Assembly (NCBI GenBank): GCA_964360635.1
Contig: CAYHXO010000001.1
Location: forward strand, 1 to 64,000
Source: CALRGE01 sp964360635
GTDB taxonomy: Bacteria > Patescibacteriota > Gracilibacteria > UBA1369 > 2-02-FULL-48-14
DNA length: 64,000 nucleotides
Direction: 5' to 3'
Position numbers and translations under genes: made by a program. The notes beneath the pieces were generated by a model. It saw only the letters and a list, made by a program, of their open reading frames with translations. It did no database searches and had not been told where the DNA came from. Numbering within the stretch: the first letter of the stretch is position 1; each line of letters starts with the position of its first letter. Below, in pieces: positions 33,276-41,014 of this stretch.

Positions 33276-35303
33276 ATGGGTGCAGAAGATTTCAAACCGA
33301 ATAATGAATCCCTTGATTCACGTAATGATGAAAAGTTTGCGGCAGCTATGGATAAGCTCGAAGACCTTCGCAAGAAGGAATATCCAGACGATTTTAAAGA
33401 TCATTTAAAAACCACGATTCCACAACTTTATGAGGAGGTTATTAAGCTAGACGCTAATGCGGATACGGATATGGAAAAAGTTATGAGGATGATTTTAGAT
33501 GATCTTGATCGTGCATTACGAGTATTTGACGGACTAATTCAAGGCGAAGTAGTACCTGCTGCACCCGAGAAAACTACCGCTCAGCGAAGAGCTGATTTTT
33601 TGACAGCAAATGAAGCTAAGTTCAATAAGAATGATAATGAATTTTACACAAAAGAAGTCAATAAAGATGGGTCTACAAAATCTATGACAATGACATTCAA
33701 GGACAAATCTCCAGCTTATTATTATTTACAGATTCAGGATATTGTTATAGATACAACTGCTACTCTCACAAAAAGTACAGACTCTAAAGTGTACAAATGG
33801 GACAACACAAAAAATAGTTTTTGCTCTAATGGAACTCGACTTCTAATTCACAGTGGTGATGTAATAAATTTTATTAAACCTGAAGCTGATACTGTAGCTC
33901 CAGCAGAGCCTGTTGTTGAGGCTGCACCATCGCCTGAAGCTCAACCAGTGACTTCTTCAGATCCAAATCTAGCACTGATATCACGATTGAGAGAGTTTCG
34001 AGATGAAGGGTACAAAGAATCTCAAATTAAAGAAACAAATAGAGATGATTTAATTGGACAGATTAGAGTGGCGTTGGCGGGCAATGAATTATCTCAAATA
34101 CATAGAGATGAACTTTTGGCAGATGCAGAAGATGACGGTCTTCTAGTAGGCCTGCAAAATGCAGACAAGAAAGAAGATTCAAAGAGAGCAGAAACGATGA
34201 GCGAAGCGTGGGATTCTGGTTATACTAAAGAACTTCAATATGTAAAAGATAATTTTACGAATGTAAGCTTGAGCGTGGACAGCAAAGGTGGACATGAAAA
34301 CAATAAAACTGTGACTGTGACTGTAGGCGATAAGCCGGTTGAGATTAAAGTCATTACTCCTATTGTTGGGAAAGTGGCAGAATATAATAAAGATAATAAT
34401 GTGACTATCACATCTAATGGAAAAAAATATGACGATCTGCATTCAGCGATTAAATCTGTAACAGAAAATGCCGTGAAGAACCCTCCTGAAACAAGAACAA
34501 ATGAGTTGGCCAAAAAATTTAGCCTGGATCCTACAAAATTAACAGATATAGCATATAATGCTGCTAAGGATCTATCTGCTTGTAATTATAAAGTTGGCGA
34601 GGTCAATTATAATTTAAAATTCGATTTAGAAAATAATACTGTAAGCATCTATAATGGAAGGGAGCAAATCAAAGAACTCGCGATTGGTGTGAGTTTAGAT
34701 CAGGAGATTGCTAAACTAAATACACCCGCTGAGAACGTAGCGGCGGCGACTATACCTGAGACGACAGAGGAATTTCCTGTTCTCAATGCAGATGAAATTA
34801 AAAGCACTACCGTGGTTAAAGAAAGATATATATTGCCGGATATAGATGGAAGGGTGTGTACTGGAAAGTTTCAGAATGGTGAACTAATTGATGGAGAAAG
34901 GAAATCAGCGGATGGATTGAAAACAGAAGTAGGTAAATTTGTGAATGGTAGACTAACGGATGGTACGACGACATATATGAATGGTGAGATTGTTACTTTG
35001 GCAAACTCTGAGATCACTAATTGTACTCTCTCAGAAGAACAGCTTAAAAGAATTGAGAAAGGTACAAGCGCCTTGACAGCAAAAAATGGGTCGGAAAATA
35101 CTCCATATTTCGCCTACGAAAATGATTTGTATTTTGCAGATAGCGTAAAAAAGGAAAAGATTGGACTTGATACTTCAGAGGTAATGCCAAGTATAATTCT
35201 CAAATACTTACCTGCTCAATTGAATGCCAGAAGATCAGCTCTTGATTCAAATCATTCGATTGCTTCAAATGTTGGAAATCCAGCTGCTCCTTCTTCAACT
35301 TAA
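33276..35303 (+). CDS. Hypothetical multidomain protein, 675 aa
   Basis: The last gene of the operon. Residues 1-85 are helical. Residues about 105-205 contain a further version of the locus beta domain (KVYKWDNTKNSFCSNGTRLLI). A Pro/Ala/Glu linker (about 205-230) leads to a helical region, two similar alpha/beta units (about 310-385 and 415-485) and a C-terminal stretch with MORN-like repeats (GKFQNGELIDG, GKFVNGRLTDG). There is no signal peptide or clear membrane helix. Function unknown; the shared domain ties it to the two genes upstream. Confidence 0.7.
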   Translation: MGAEDFKPNNESLDSRNDEKFAAAMDKLEDLRKKEYPDDFKDHLKTTIPQLYEEVIKLDANADTDMEKVMRMILDDLDRALRVFDGLIQGEVVPAAPEKTTAQRRADFLTANEAKFNKNDNEFYTKEVNKDGSTKSMTMTFKDKSPAYYYLQIQDIVIDTTATLTKSTDSKVYKWDNTKNSFCSNGTRLLIHSGDVINFIKPEADTVAPAEPVVEAAPSPEAQPVTSSDPNLALISRLREFRDEGYKESQIKETNRDDLIGQIRVALAGNELSQIHRDELLADAEDDGLLVGLQNADKKEDSKRAETMSEAWDSGYTKELQYVKDNFTNVSLSVDSKGGHENNKTVTVTVGDKPVEIKVITPIVGKVAEYNKDNNVTITSNGKKYDDLHSAIKSVTENAVKNPPETRTNELAKKFSLDPTKLTDIAYNAAKDLSACNYKVGEVNYNLKFDLENNTVSIYNGREQIKELAIGVSLDQEIAKLNTPAENVAAATIPETTEEFPVLNADEIKSTTVVKERYILPDIDGRVCTGKFQNGELIDGERKSADGLKTEVGKFVNGRLTDGTTTYMNGEIVTLANSEITNCTLSEEQLKRIEKGTSALTAKNGSENTPYFAYENDLYFADSVKKEKIGLDTSEVMPSIILKYLPAQLNARRSALDSNHSIASNVGNPAAPSST

Positions 35304-35385
35304 GTCGCTAAATAAAATTCAAGGATTTAAAAACATAAATTTCGTAGATTAAACTTTTGTGTGGCCGTTCAGTTATGATTTCCTT

Positions 35386-35404
35386 ATTGCGACAGTGTCT
35401 CAAT
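35386..35404. repeat. Dyad element A, GACA-G-TGTC core
   Basis: ATTGCGACAGTGTCTCAAT has outer arms ATTG/CAAT and inner arms GACA/TGTC around a central G. It shares its architecture with element B 65 bases away. Confidence 0.65.
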
Positions 35405-35450
35405 TAACAGGTTAGAGTTTTATAGCTACAGAAAATGCCGTCAGGTTGTT

Positions 35451-35469
35451 ATCGCGACACTGTCACGAT
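35451..35469. repeat. Dyad element B, GACA-C-TGTC core
   Basis: ATCGCGACACTGTCACGAT has outer arms ATCG/CGAT and the same inner arms GACA/TGTC, with the same unpaired positions as element A. Paired operator half-sites or recombination sites are possible. Confidence 0.65.
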
Positions 35470-35562
35470 AAGAAAAATGGCTCGAATTATGATGCCGAGG
35501 TGCCGGATTGCGAAAGTTTATCAAAATGATCGCATTCTTTTGGCGCCATGCAATATAAGCAA

Positions 35563-35591
35563 TTGACCTCCAGCGCGCTTTTCCTTATACT
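35563..35591 (+). promoter_or_regulatory. Promoter of tRNA-Pro
   Basis: TTGACC (35563-35568), a 17-base spacer and TATACT (35586-35591) lie 18 bases before the tRNA. Confidence 0.7.
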
Positions 35592-35609
35592 CCCTCTGCT
35601 TTTTAGCTT

Positions 35610-35686
35610 CGGGGTATAGCAAAGTTGGCTATTGCGCTCGGTTTGGGACCGAGAGGCCGCAGGTTCGAGTCCTGCTACCCCGACCA
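35610..35686 (+). tRNA. tRNA-Pro (anticodon TGG)
   Basis: Acceptor arms CGGGGTA and TACCCCG pair. The anticodon stem CTCGG/CCGAG holds TTTGGGA with anticodon TGG. The T arm (CAGG-TTCGAGT-CCTG) is canonical and CCA is encoded. It marks the left edge of an accessory region rich in TA genes. Confidence 0.96.
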
Positions 35687-35742
35687 TTAGCGACTTCAGT
35701 CGCTTGTTTGGGCTTAAATCATCAGATTTGGATCGAATTGTA

Positions 35743-35771
35743 TTTACATTGTGCGCTATTTGTGATACACT
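35743..35771 (+). promoter_or_regulatory. Promoter of the RelB/YafQ operon
   Basis: TTTACA (35743-35748), a 17-base spacer and TACACT (35766-35771) precede the ATG at 35796 by 24 bases. Confidence 0.6.
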
Positions 35772-35775
35772 TGCC

Positions 35776-35788
35776 TTGTTTTAAACAA
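35776..35788. promoter_or_regulatory. Palindromic operator candidate of the RelB/YafQ operon
   Basis: TTGTTTTAAACAA is a perfect palindrome around a central T, lying over the expected transcription start. RelB/DinJ antitoxins bind such sites to repress their operon. Confidence 0.55.
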
Positions 35789-35795
35789 TATAAAT

Positions 35796-36080
35796 ATGAC
35801 CACTATAAATATTCGCACTGACGAAAAACAAAAACTGGCTGCTACCGCTATTCTCAACCATATGGGGCTTGATATGAGTAGTGCCATTAAGCTTTTTCTT
35901 CAACAAGTGATTATAACAAATAGCATTCCTTTCCCTATTCGAACGGCTAATGGGTTCACACTTGAACAGGAACAAGCAATTTTGAACGATATGCTTGGGC
36001 TTGACGCAGAGATTGCCGCCGGTACTGCAAAAAGTTATAGTTCTGCCGAAGAAATGAGTGGGGACTTACTAAAAGAATAA
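35796..36080 (+). CDS. RelB/DinJ-family antitoxin
   Basis: The 94-aa protein has the DinJ ribbon-helix-helix N terminus (INIRTDEKQKLAATAILNHMGLDMSSAIKLFLQQV) followed by the family segment IPFPIRTANGF and an acidic toxin-binding tail. It overlaps the toxin gene by one base (TAATG). It neutralises the YafQ-type RNase and probably autoregulates at the palindrome at 35776. Confidence 0.92.
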   Translation: MTTINIRTDEKQKLAATAILNHMGLDMSSAIKLFLQQVIITNSIPFPIRTANGFTLEQEQAILNDMLGLDAEIAAGTAKSYSSAEEMSGDLLKE

Positions 36081-36358
36081 TGTATAGAATCGTTCCTTCC
36101 AGGCAGTTTAAAAAAGATCTAAAGAAGATTGTGAGATCCGGACATTTTGATTTGTCACTTTTAAATCAAATAATTAATGCCTTGGCGAGAGGTGAGGTTT
36201 TGGATAAAAGATTTAAAGATCATACCCTTATTGGTAGGATGAAGGGCTTGCGAGAATGCCACGTCAAACCTGATTTACTTTTGGTGTATTCGATTAGAGG
36301 AAATGAACTGATGCTGCAACTCTTCAGGGTCGGAAGTCACAGTGATTTATTTGATTAG
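36080..36358 (+). CDS. YafQ-family mRNA interferase toxin
   Basis: The 92-aa protein follows the YafQ pattern: an N-terminal RQFKKDLKKI helix, then KDHTLIGRMKGLRECHVKPDLLLVYSI and a C-terminal LFRVGSHSDLF. The residues matching the YafQ active site (His in DHxL, His in ECHVKPD, Asp, and the C-terminal His) are all present, so an active ribosome-dependent RNase is expected. It ends 21 bases before the convergent DUF4143 ATPase gene. Confidence 0.92.
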   Translation: MYRIVPSRQFKKDLKKIVRSGHFDLSLLNQIINALARGEVLDKRFKDHTLIGRMKGLRECHVKPDLLLVYSIRGNELMLQLFRVGSHSDLFD

Positions 36359-36379
36359 CTAAGTGAAAGTGATGCCGCT

Positions 36380-37513
36380 TTACACGAGAAATCTCAAATA
36401 ATTCTCTCTATTAATACACTTGTATTTAGCTTTTGGATAAGCGAGGGTGAAGCCTTTAGGTGCGGTTTTTTGTAATTTTTTCCATTTAAATTCAAAGGCG
36501 GAAAGTACACCTTCGCTTTCTTCCAGGTAATCTATTTCTGCTCCGGTATACACTCTCCAAAAGTATCGTGAGGCATAGATTTTTTTGTAGCTCAAATATT
36601 TCATTCTTTCAACAATCAGAAAGTTTTCCCATAATTTTCCTTGATCATCTCTGTTTGCCAAGAGTTTAAAATTATCTATCACGGCATTCCGAATCCCAAG
36701 GTCGTAAAAGTAAATTTTATCCATTTTTGTGACCTCCTTTCTAAGGTTCCGACTGAACCCACTCAAACGGAAAACAACAAAAGCTTTTTCAAGAAGATCT
36801 ATGTAATTTTCTACTCGTTCCCTGCTAATATCTAATGAGCCGGCAAGTTCATTTAAAGAGACTTCATTCCCAATTTGGAAAGCAAGTAATTTGAGTAAAT
36901 CACGAATTTTTTGGGAATTTTTAATGTTCACCAGTTCAAAAATATCCTTAAATAAATAGGAATTGTAAATATTTTCAAGATATTCTTTTTTGAGATCGTA
37001 ACTCGGTAGCGAGAAAATTTCTGGGTATGAACCAAAAATAAGATTATCTTCAAGCATTTGATTAAGCTCAAAATCATTTTTTTCGACTCCTAATTCTGAA
37101 TATGAAATTGGGAAAAGTGTGTAAGACCAAGCTCTTCCCGTTAATGCTTCACCAACTTTGTTTGCTAAATCAAATGACGAGGAGCCTGTCGCTATAATTT
37201 TAAGGTCAGGCATTTGATCATGTAGGATTTTTAGATTAATTCCTATTTCCGGAATTTTTTGTGCCTCATCAATAAACAGCAGCTCATAGCCGTAAACCAA
37301 GGATTTCATTTTTTCAAAATCTTTTGAAGAGAGAATATCTACAAACTTTGTTTGATCTCCATTTATTTTCAGCGATTTCAGGTTAAGCTCATCTAAAATT
37401 GCATTAATGAGTGTCGTTTTCCCAACCTGCCTGGCTCCATATAAAATTATGATTTTATTACTTGTTTTAAGCTTATCAATTAACTGGTTTTTTAGAGTTC
37501 TTTGTATATTCAT
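36380..37513 (-). CDS. AAA ATPase with DUF4143 domain
   Basis: The ATG at 37513 (MNIQRTLKNQLIDKL) gives a 377-aa protein; the longer frame to 37552 adds an atypical N terminus. Walker A is YGARQVGKTTL near residue 30, Walker B LLFIDEAQKI near 97, and sensor-like IATGSSSFDL follows. The C-terminal half is a winged-helix plus a nuclease-like DUF4143 region (ENFLIVERMK, then EIDYLEESEGVLSAFEFKW). Such ATPases are common as solitary accessory genes in bacteria and archaea; their function is unproved. Confidence 0.9.
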   Translation of the reverse strand: MNIQRTLKNQLIDKLKTSNKIIILYGARQVGKTTLINAILDELNLKSLKINGDQTKFVDILSSKDFEKMKSLVYGYELLFIDEAQKIPEIGINLKILHDQMPDLKIIATGSSSFDLANKVGEALTGRAWSYTLFPISYSELGVEKNDFELNQMLEDNLIFGSYPEIFSLPSYDLKKEYLENIYNSYLFKDIFELVNIKNSQKIRDLLKLLAFQIGNEVSLNELAGSLDISRERVENYIDLLEKAFVVFRLSGFSRNLRKEVTKMDKIYFYDLGIRNAVIDNFKLLANRDDQGKLWENFLIVERMKYLSYKKIYASRYFWRVYTGAEIDYLEESEGVLSAFEFKWKKLQKTAPKGFTLAYPKAKYKCINRENYLRFLV

Positions 37514-37549
37514 GGCCAAAGTATATATGAAATGTGAGGTAGAATCAAG

Positions 37550-37597
37550 CAAATAGCGTGAATTGTGCAGATTTTACAGCACAAATAGCGTTAATTG
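37550..37597 (+). repeat. Two 16-base direct repeats upstream of the lipoprotein gene
   Basis: CAAATAGCGTGAATTG (37550-37565) and CAAATAGCGTTAATTG (37582-37597) differ by one base and are spaced by exactly 32 bases, about three helical turns. They lie between the divergent DUF4143 and LURP-one-like genes; the second copy overlaps a TTGACA -35 candidate. Confidence 0.7.
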
Positions 37598-37644
37598 ACA
37601 ATTCCCACCTCATGGTATAGTTTTGTCTACTTTAAATTCACCGC

Positions 37645-38442
37645 ATGAAAACATCTTTTGAGAATTTAGCGAGTAGTTCCCCTAAAGTAACTAGAAAAGT
37701 AGAAAATGCTGCGAGCAAAAATAAACTAACTGCAGTTTTCTCTGCATTGCTTTTAAGTGCATGTGAACCGGCAGAAGAAAGCCCTAGGCAAGCTCCCATA
37801 AACCTGGAAAGAGCAGACCCAATTGTTAGCGATAGTCCTAAACAGGTAAAAATTCCTGATGTAGAAACCGTGCCTGTAAAAAGCACATCTTATGTTGTAG
37901 ATGAACATTTACTGAGCCTAACTACAACTTTTTCAGTAGCGAAAAATGGTAAACCCAACGGGGAAGTTGTTAAAACAATCTTTTCCTTAACTCCAACTTA
38001 TACCTATTCAAATAATGCTGGCGAATGTTTGGCTATAGGTCGTCGGGCGATGATGTCATGGGGCAATAAAGTGAATGTAACAGATTGTGGAGGCAAGGAT
38101 TTAGCTACAATTCATGAAAATGTGGCGGAAACTTTTTTTGGCGCCGGTTTCAAGACTTCATATAGAATTACGGGGGAAGGTGATCAAGTGTTAGCTAGTT
38201 CAGTAGGTACAAAATTCCTGGCAACCAGCTTTGATGTCAAAGATTCTGACGGTAGTTCTGCTATGCATGCAAATAGACCCATGTTGAATATTGGAGGAGA
38301 TAAATGGACAATGACAGTTGAAGATTCTAAAGTTGATGAACGAGTATTTGTCTTATTGGTATCCTTCAAAACAGATGCCGACAATGAGCGTGAAAGTAAA
38401 ATTGAAGATGATGAAAAAAAGAAGGATGATAGAGATGAATGA
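37645..38442 (+). CDS. Predicted lipoprotein with LURP-one/scramblase-like barrel
   Basis: The 265-aa protein has a polar N-terminal extension, a hydrophobic core (about 28-38) and a lipobox-like LLSAC. The mature domain has the strand order of the tubby-like LURP-one-related fold: LSLTTTFSVAKNG, a fast YTYSNNAGECLAIGRRAM strand pair, and the closing DERVFVLLVSFKTDAD helix that fills the barrel in that family. The tail is a run of Asp, Glu and Lys. Other LURP-one proteins bind membranes or DNA; what an exported bacterial version does is unknown. Confidence 0.6.
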   Translation: MKTSFENLASSSPKVTRKVENAASKNKLTAVFSALLLSACEPAEESPRQAPINLERADPIVSDSPKQVKIPDVETVPVKSTSYVVDEHLLSLTTTFSVAKNGKPNGEVVKTIFSLTPTYTYSNNAGECLAIGRRAMMSWGNKVNVTDCGGKDLATIHENVAETFFGAGFKTSYRITGEGDQVLASSVGTKFLATSFDVKDSDGSSAMHANRPMLNIGGDKWTMTVEDSKVDERVFVLLVSFKTDADNERESKIEDDEKKKDDRDE

Positions 38443-38448
38443 CATGCG

Positions 38449-38481
38449 AATTATTGCAGGTATTTTTCAGGACTTTGTCAG
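38449..38481 (+). repeat. 33-bp dispersed repeat, copy 2
   Basis: The 33 bases match 1616-1648 exactly and lie directly after the stop codon of the lipoprotein gene. The first copy lies upstream of another lipoprotein gene 37 kb away. Confidence 0.85.
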
Positions 38482-38512
38482 GTTTTGGGTTTATTTTTAG
38501 TAGGCAAGCTTC

Positions 38513-38540
38513 TTGCAAAATCTAAACACTGTAATACAAT
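38513..38540 (+). promoter_or_regulatory. Promoter of the RHH/RelE operon
   Basis: TTGCAA (38513-38518), a 16-base spacer and TACAAT (38535-38540) precede the chosen ATG at 38560 by 19 bases, supporting that start over an upstream TTG. Confidence 0.65.
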
Positions 38541-38559
38541 GGTAATACAAGAAACACAT

Positions 38560-38784
38560 ATGCGACAAGTTCTAAGTATTTCTGTCTCCCCGGAGGAGAA
38601 AAAAAGAATTCTTGCCAGGGCAAAAAAGTCCGGGCGGAATGTTAGTGCTTATATTCTTTATGCTTTGGAGATTGAAAATGATCTCATAAGCGAAGATGAA
38701 CTTCTTGCAAGGTGTAAAAGGGCCAGAGAGAATTACAGAAATGGAGATACCAAGGAGCTCAGCAGTCTTGCTGATCTCATGTAA
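38560..38784 (+). CDS. Ribbon-helix-helix antitoxin
   Basis: Starting at the ATG at 38560 the 74-aa protein reads MRQVLSISVSPEEKKRILARAKKSG, then RNVSAYILYAL: one beta strand and two helices of a ribbon-helix-helix DNA-binding fold. The C-terminal charged helix would bind the toxin. The upstream in-frame TTG at 38485 lies before the promoter and is rejected. The stop overlaps the toxin ATG (TAATG). Confidence 0.8.
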   Translation: MRQVLSISVSPEEKKRILARAKKSGRNVSAYILYALEIENDLISEDELLARCKRARENYRNGDTKELSSLADLM

Positions 38785-39053
38785 TGAAAATTAAAACTAT
38801 AAAATACGATAAAGAATTTCAGGAAGAGTTCTCAAAATTGCCAATAGAGATTAAAAATAAGGCTCTGAAGGCGGAGGTTTTGTTGAGAGAAAATGCTTTT
38901 CATCCTTCGCTTCGTCTGCATAAATTACATGGCAAATTGGCTGGGTATTGGAGCATCTCGGTTGACCGAAAATATCGCATCATTTTTGAGCCGGTTGGAG
39001 ATGTGGTGATTTTGTTTATCAGTGTGGGAAAGCACAGTATCTATAATATATAA
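38784..39053 (+). CDS. RelE/ParE-family mRNA interferase toxin
   Basis: The 89-aa protein has YDKEFQEEFSKLP at the N terminus, a LRLHKLHGKLAGYWSISVDRKYRIIF core and a VGKHSIYNI end, typical of the RelE/HigB-like branch in which the last His acts in RNA cleavage. It is coupled to the RHH antitoxin by a one-base overlap. Confidence 0.9.
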   Translation: MKIKTIKYDKEFQEEFSKLPIEIKNKALKAEVLLRENAFHPSLRLHKLHGKLAGYWSISVDRKYRIIFEPVGDVVILFISVGKHSIYNI

Positions 39054-39061
39054 AGTGATAC

Positions 39062-39090
39062 TTGCATTTTATATAAAATTTATATAAAAT
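39062..39090 (+). promoter_or_regulatory. Promoter and operator candidate of the Fic gene
   Basis: TTGCAT (39062-39067), 17 bases and TAAAAT (39085-39090) form the promoter. The spacer holds the palindrome ATTTTATATAAAAT (39066-39079), and TTTATATAAAAT is repeated at 39079-39090, so a repressor bound here would block the polymerase. Confidence 0.5.
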
Positions 39091-39114
39091 GATTAAGAGA
39101 TTTTATATGTTTTT

Positions 39115-40449
39115 ATGAAAATTAAGAAGCCGCAAAGGGAAGTTTCAATTCAAGAAAGTATGGCTACGGTTTTTGACCTTTCACAAGAAAAGTTTGATAT
39201 TTTGAGAAGTTTTGCAGATGAAAAATATAAACCTTACGAAGATTTTCGGCTTGCCCTTGCAGGCGATTTCACCAAGGCAGATTCGGAAATTTTGTGGCCA
39301 TTTGTGCGTTTTTTAAGAGAAAGAAACAATACTGAATCTCCGGTAAAAAGCCCAACGGGGCAATTTTTTACTTACAATAAACTGAAATATTTTGATAAAT
39401 TATTGCATGAAATCGATATGCAATTTGGTAGACAAGATATAATTACAAAAGCGGCGCTTCATGGAAACTTATCAGAGAAAGAACTGATTTTAAACTCAAT
39501 AATTGAAGAAGCCGTTGCAAGCTCTCAGATAGAAGGTGCCTCAACAACTCGAGAGAAAGCCAAAGAAATGTTGAAGACCGGCAGGAAACCACGAGATCAA
39601 TCAGAGCAAATGATTGGCAACAACTTTGAAGTCATCAAGAGTATTGAAGACGAGTTGGGTTACAAACCATTAAGTAAATCTCTTCTGTTTGAAATGCATA
39701 AAAAACTTATGAGTAAAACAAGAAATGACTGGGATGATATTGTTGAGAGATTCCGAAGGGATGAAGAGAATATTGTGGTACAAAATTCATTCACTGGAGT
39801 GATTTATCATACCCCGCCACTGTCTGTTTTTGTGGAGAAAGAGATTGATAGATTAATTGAATTCGCAAATTCTAAAGAAAATGTGCCTTTCGTTCATCCT
39901 TTAATCAAAGCAATTATTTTGCATTTTTGGATTGGTTATTTACACCCATTTGTAGATGGTAACGGTAGATTGGCACGTGCTCTTTTTTATTGGAGCATGT
40001 TAAATTCCGGATATACTGTTTTTGGATATCTGCCAATATCAAGAGTTATTAAAGTGGCAAAATTGCAATACAGCATGGCATATGTGAATACTGAACAAGA
40101 CAATAATGATCTAAGTTATTTCCTGGATTTCAACCTTAAAAAGGTGAGTCAGGCAATTGATGAGTTCAGAATATATGTGAATAAAAAGCAAGAAGCACAG
40201 AAAATTTTGGCTGAAGAAGAATCGAAATTTGGATTAAATAGTAGACAAATGGCAGGACTAATTTATTTAAAAAAGGAGAGCGGAAAAACTTTGAATATAA
40301 ATATTTATAAATCGCTAACGCAATCCAGCTTGCCGACTGCCATTAAAGACTTAAAAGAATTGGAGACAAAAAAAATCGTGACTTCAAAAAAAGTCGGCCG
40401 AGAGAGAATTTATAGATTAATTTCTAAGCCTCACCAATCAGGGTCGTAA
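39115..40449 (+). CDS. Fic domain protein (AMP transferase)
   Basis: A 444-aa protein that probably attaches AMP or another nucleotide moiety to a target protein. The catalytic motif HPFVDGNGRLAR is complete (about residues 278-289). An N-terminal inhibitory helix with SSQIEGAST (S/T-x-x-x-E-G type) precedes it at about 138-146, which makes it a class II, self-inhibited Fic. The C-terminal 90 residues form a winged-helix DNA-binding domain, suggesting autoregulation. It overlaps the convergent 40424 gene by 26 bases. Confidence 0.93.
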   Translation: MKIKKPQREVSIQESMATVFDLSQEKFDILRSFADEKYKPYEDFRLALAGDFTKADSEILWPFVRFLRERNNTESPVKSPTGQFFTYNKLKYFDKLLHEIDMQFGRQDIITKAALHGNLSEKELILNSIIEEAVASSQIEGASTTREKAKEMLKTGRKPRDQSEQMIGNNFEVIKSIEDELGYKPLSKSLLFEMHKKLMSKTRNDWDDIVERFRRDEENIVVQNSFTGVIYHTPPLSVFVEKEIDRLIEFANSKENVPFVHPLIKAIILHFWIGYLHPFVDGNGRLARALFYWSMLNSGYTVFGYLPISRVIKVAKLQYSMAYVNTEQDNNDLSYFLDFNLKKVSQAIDEFRIYVNKKQEAQKILAEEESKFGLNSRQMAGLIYLKKESGKTLNINIYKSLTQSSLPTAIKDLKELETKKIVTSKKVGRERIYRLISKPHQSGS

Positions 40450-41014
40450 AAATGAAAGGTGCGCGACCCAATTCCAAAGGAGCTTCCGGTTTTGCAGTAA
40501 ATTCTTTAATTGCGATATCCTGAGCACGAAGGACACAGAAGTTAAGTAGATCTTCAAAATCAGTATTTTCTGAGGCCAATATCAAGTGGGCCATCAATTT
40601 TTGCATGTCTATTTTTGTGGGTTCTTTCAATATCTCTACAAGTTTGAATATTACAGATGCCTGCTTGTCGTTGTCACCTGAGTGGGCATTCATGTCTTCA
40701 TATATTCTTTCCAGCATTACGGTGTTCGGCACTTTCAAATCACTTGATTCGAGTGGCTTAAGTTCATTCAAATGAGTTTGCTGGGCATGCATAAATATCA
40801 TTTGAATTGTGTTAGTATCGAAGGCTTCATTCTCGGCGGTTTCAATTAGCTTTCTTGTTATTGTGCCAATTTCTTCATCTTTAATTGATTCGCGAAGAAT
40901 GAGACATGCGTCAAAAAGTGCATCGTCACTGTCTTCAGCATTCATTGCTTCTGCAATTTCATAAAATGCGATTTCTATTTCAGGAGAAAATTCTGTATTT
41001 CCGTTTGTTTCCAT
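40424..41014 (-). CDS. Hypothetical helical protein, 196 aa
   Basis: An acidic, soluble protein made of amphipathic helices in a repeat-like arrangement, with no signal peptide. It starts exactly where the upstream HExxH protein gene ends (adjacent stop and start), so the two are co-transcribed. It may be a partner or inhibitor of that protein; this is inference from gene order. No family recognised. Confidence 0.65.
   Translation of the reverse strand: METNGNTEFSPEIEIAFYEIAEAMNAEDSDDALFDACLILRESIKDEEIGTITRKLIETAENEAFDTNTIQMIFMHAQQTHLNELKPLESSDLKVPNTVMLERIYEDMNAHSGDNDKQASVIFKLVEILKEPTKIDMQKLMAHLILASENTDFEDLLNFCVLRAQDIAIKEFTAKPEAPLELGRAPFIFTTLIGEA

Larger units (their letters stand above)
35304..35609. 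other. Gene-free stretch between the giant-protein operon and tRNA-Pro
   Basis: No reading frame here has coding character. The stretch contains two 19-base imperfect palindromes (35386-35404 and 35451-35469) and the tRNA-Pro promoter; the remainder shows nothing I can name. Confidence 0.7.

Noticed and set aside
35487..35687. Minus-strand 66-aa frame beginning MVGVAGLEPAASRSQ
   Set aside because: It is the antisense reading of tRNA-Pro and its surroundings; such VAGLEPAASR peptides are common artefacts of tRNA genes.
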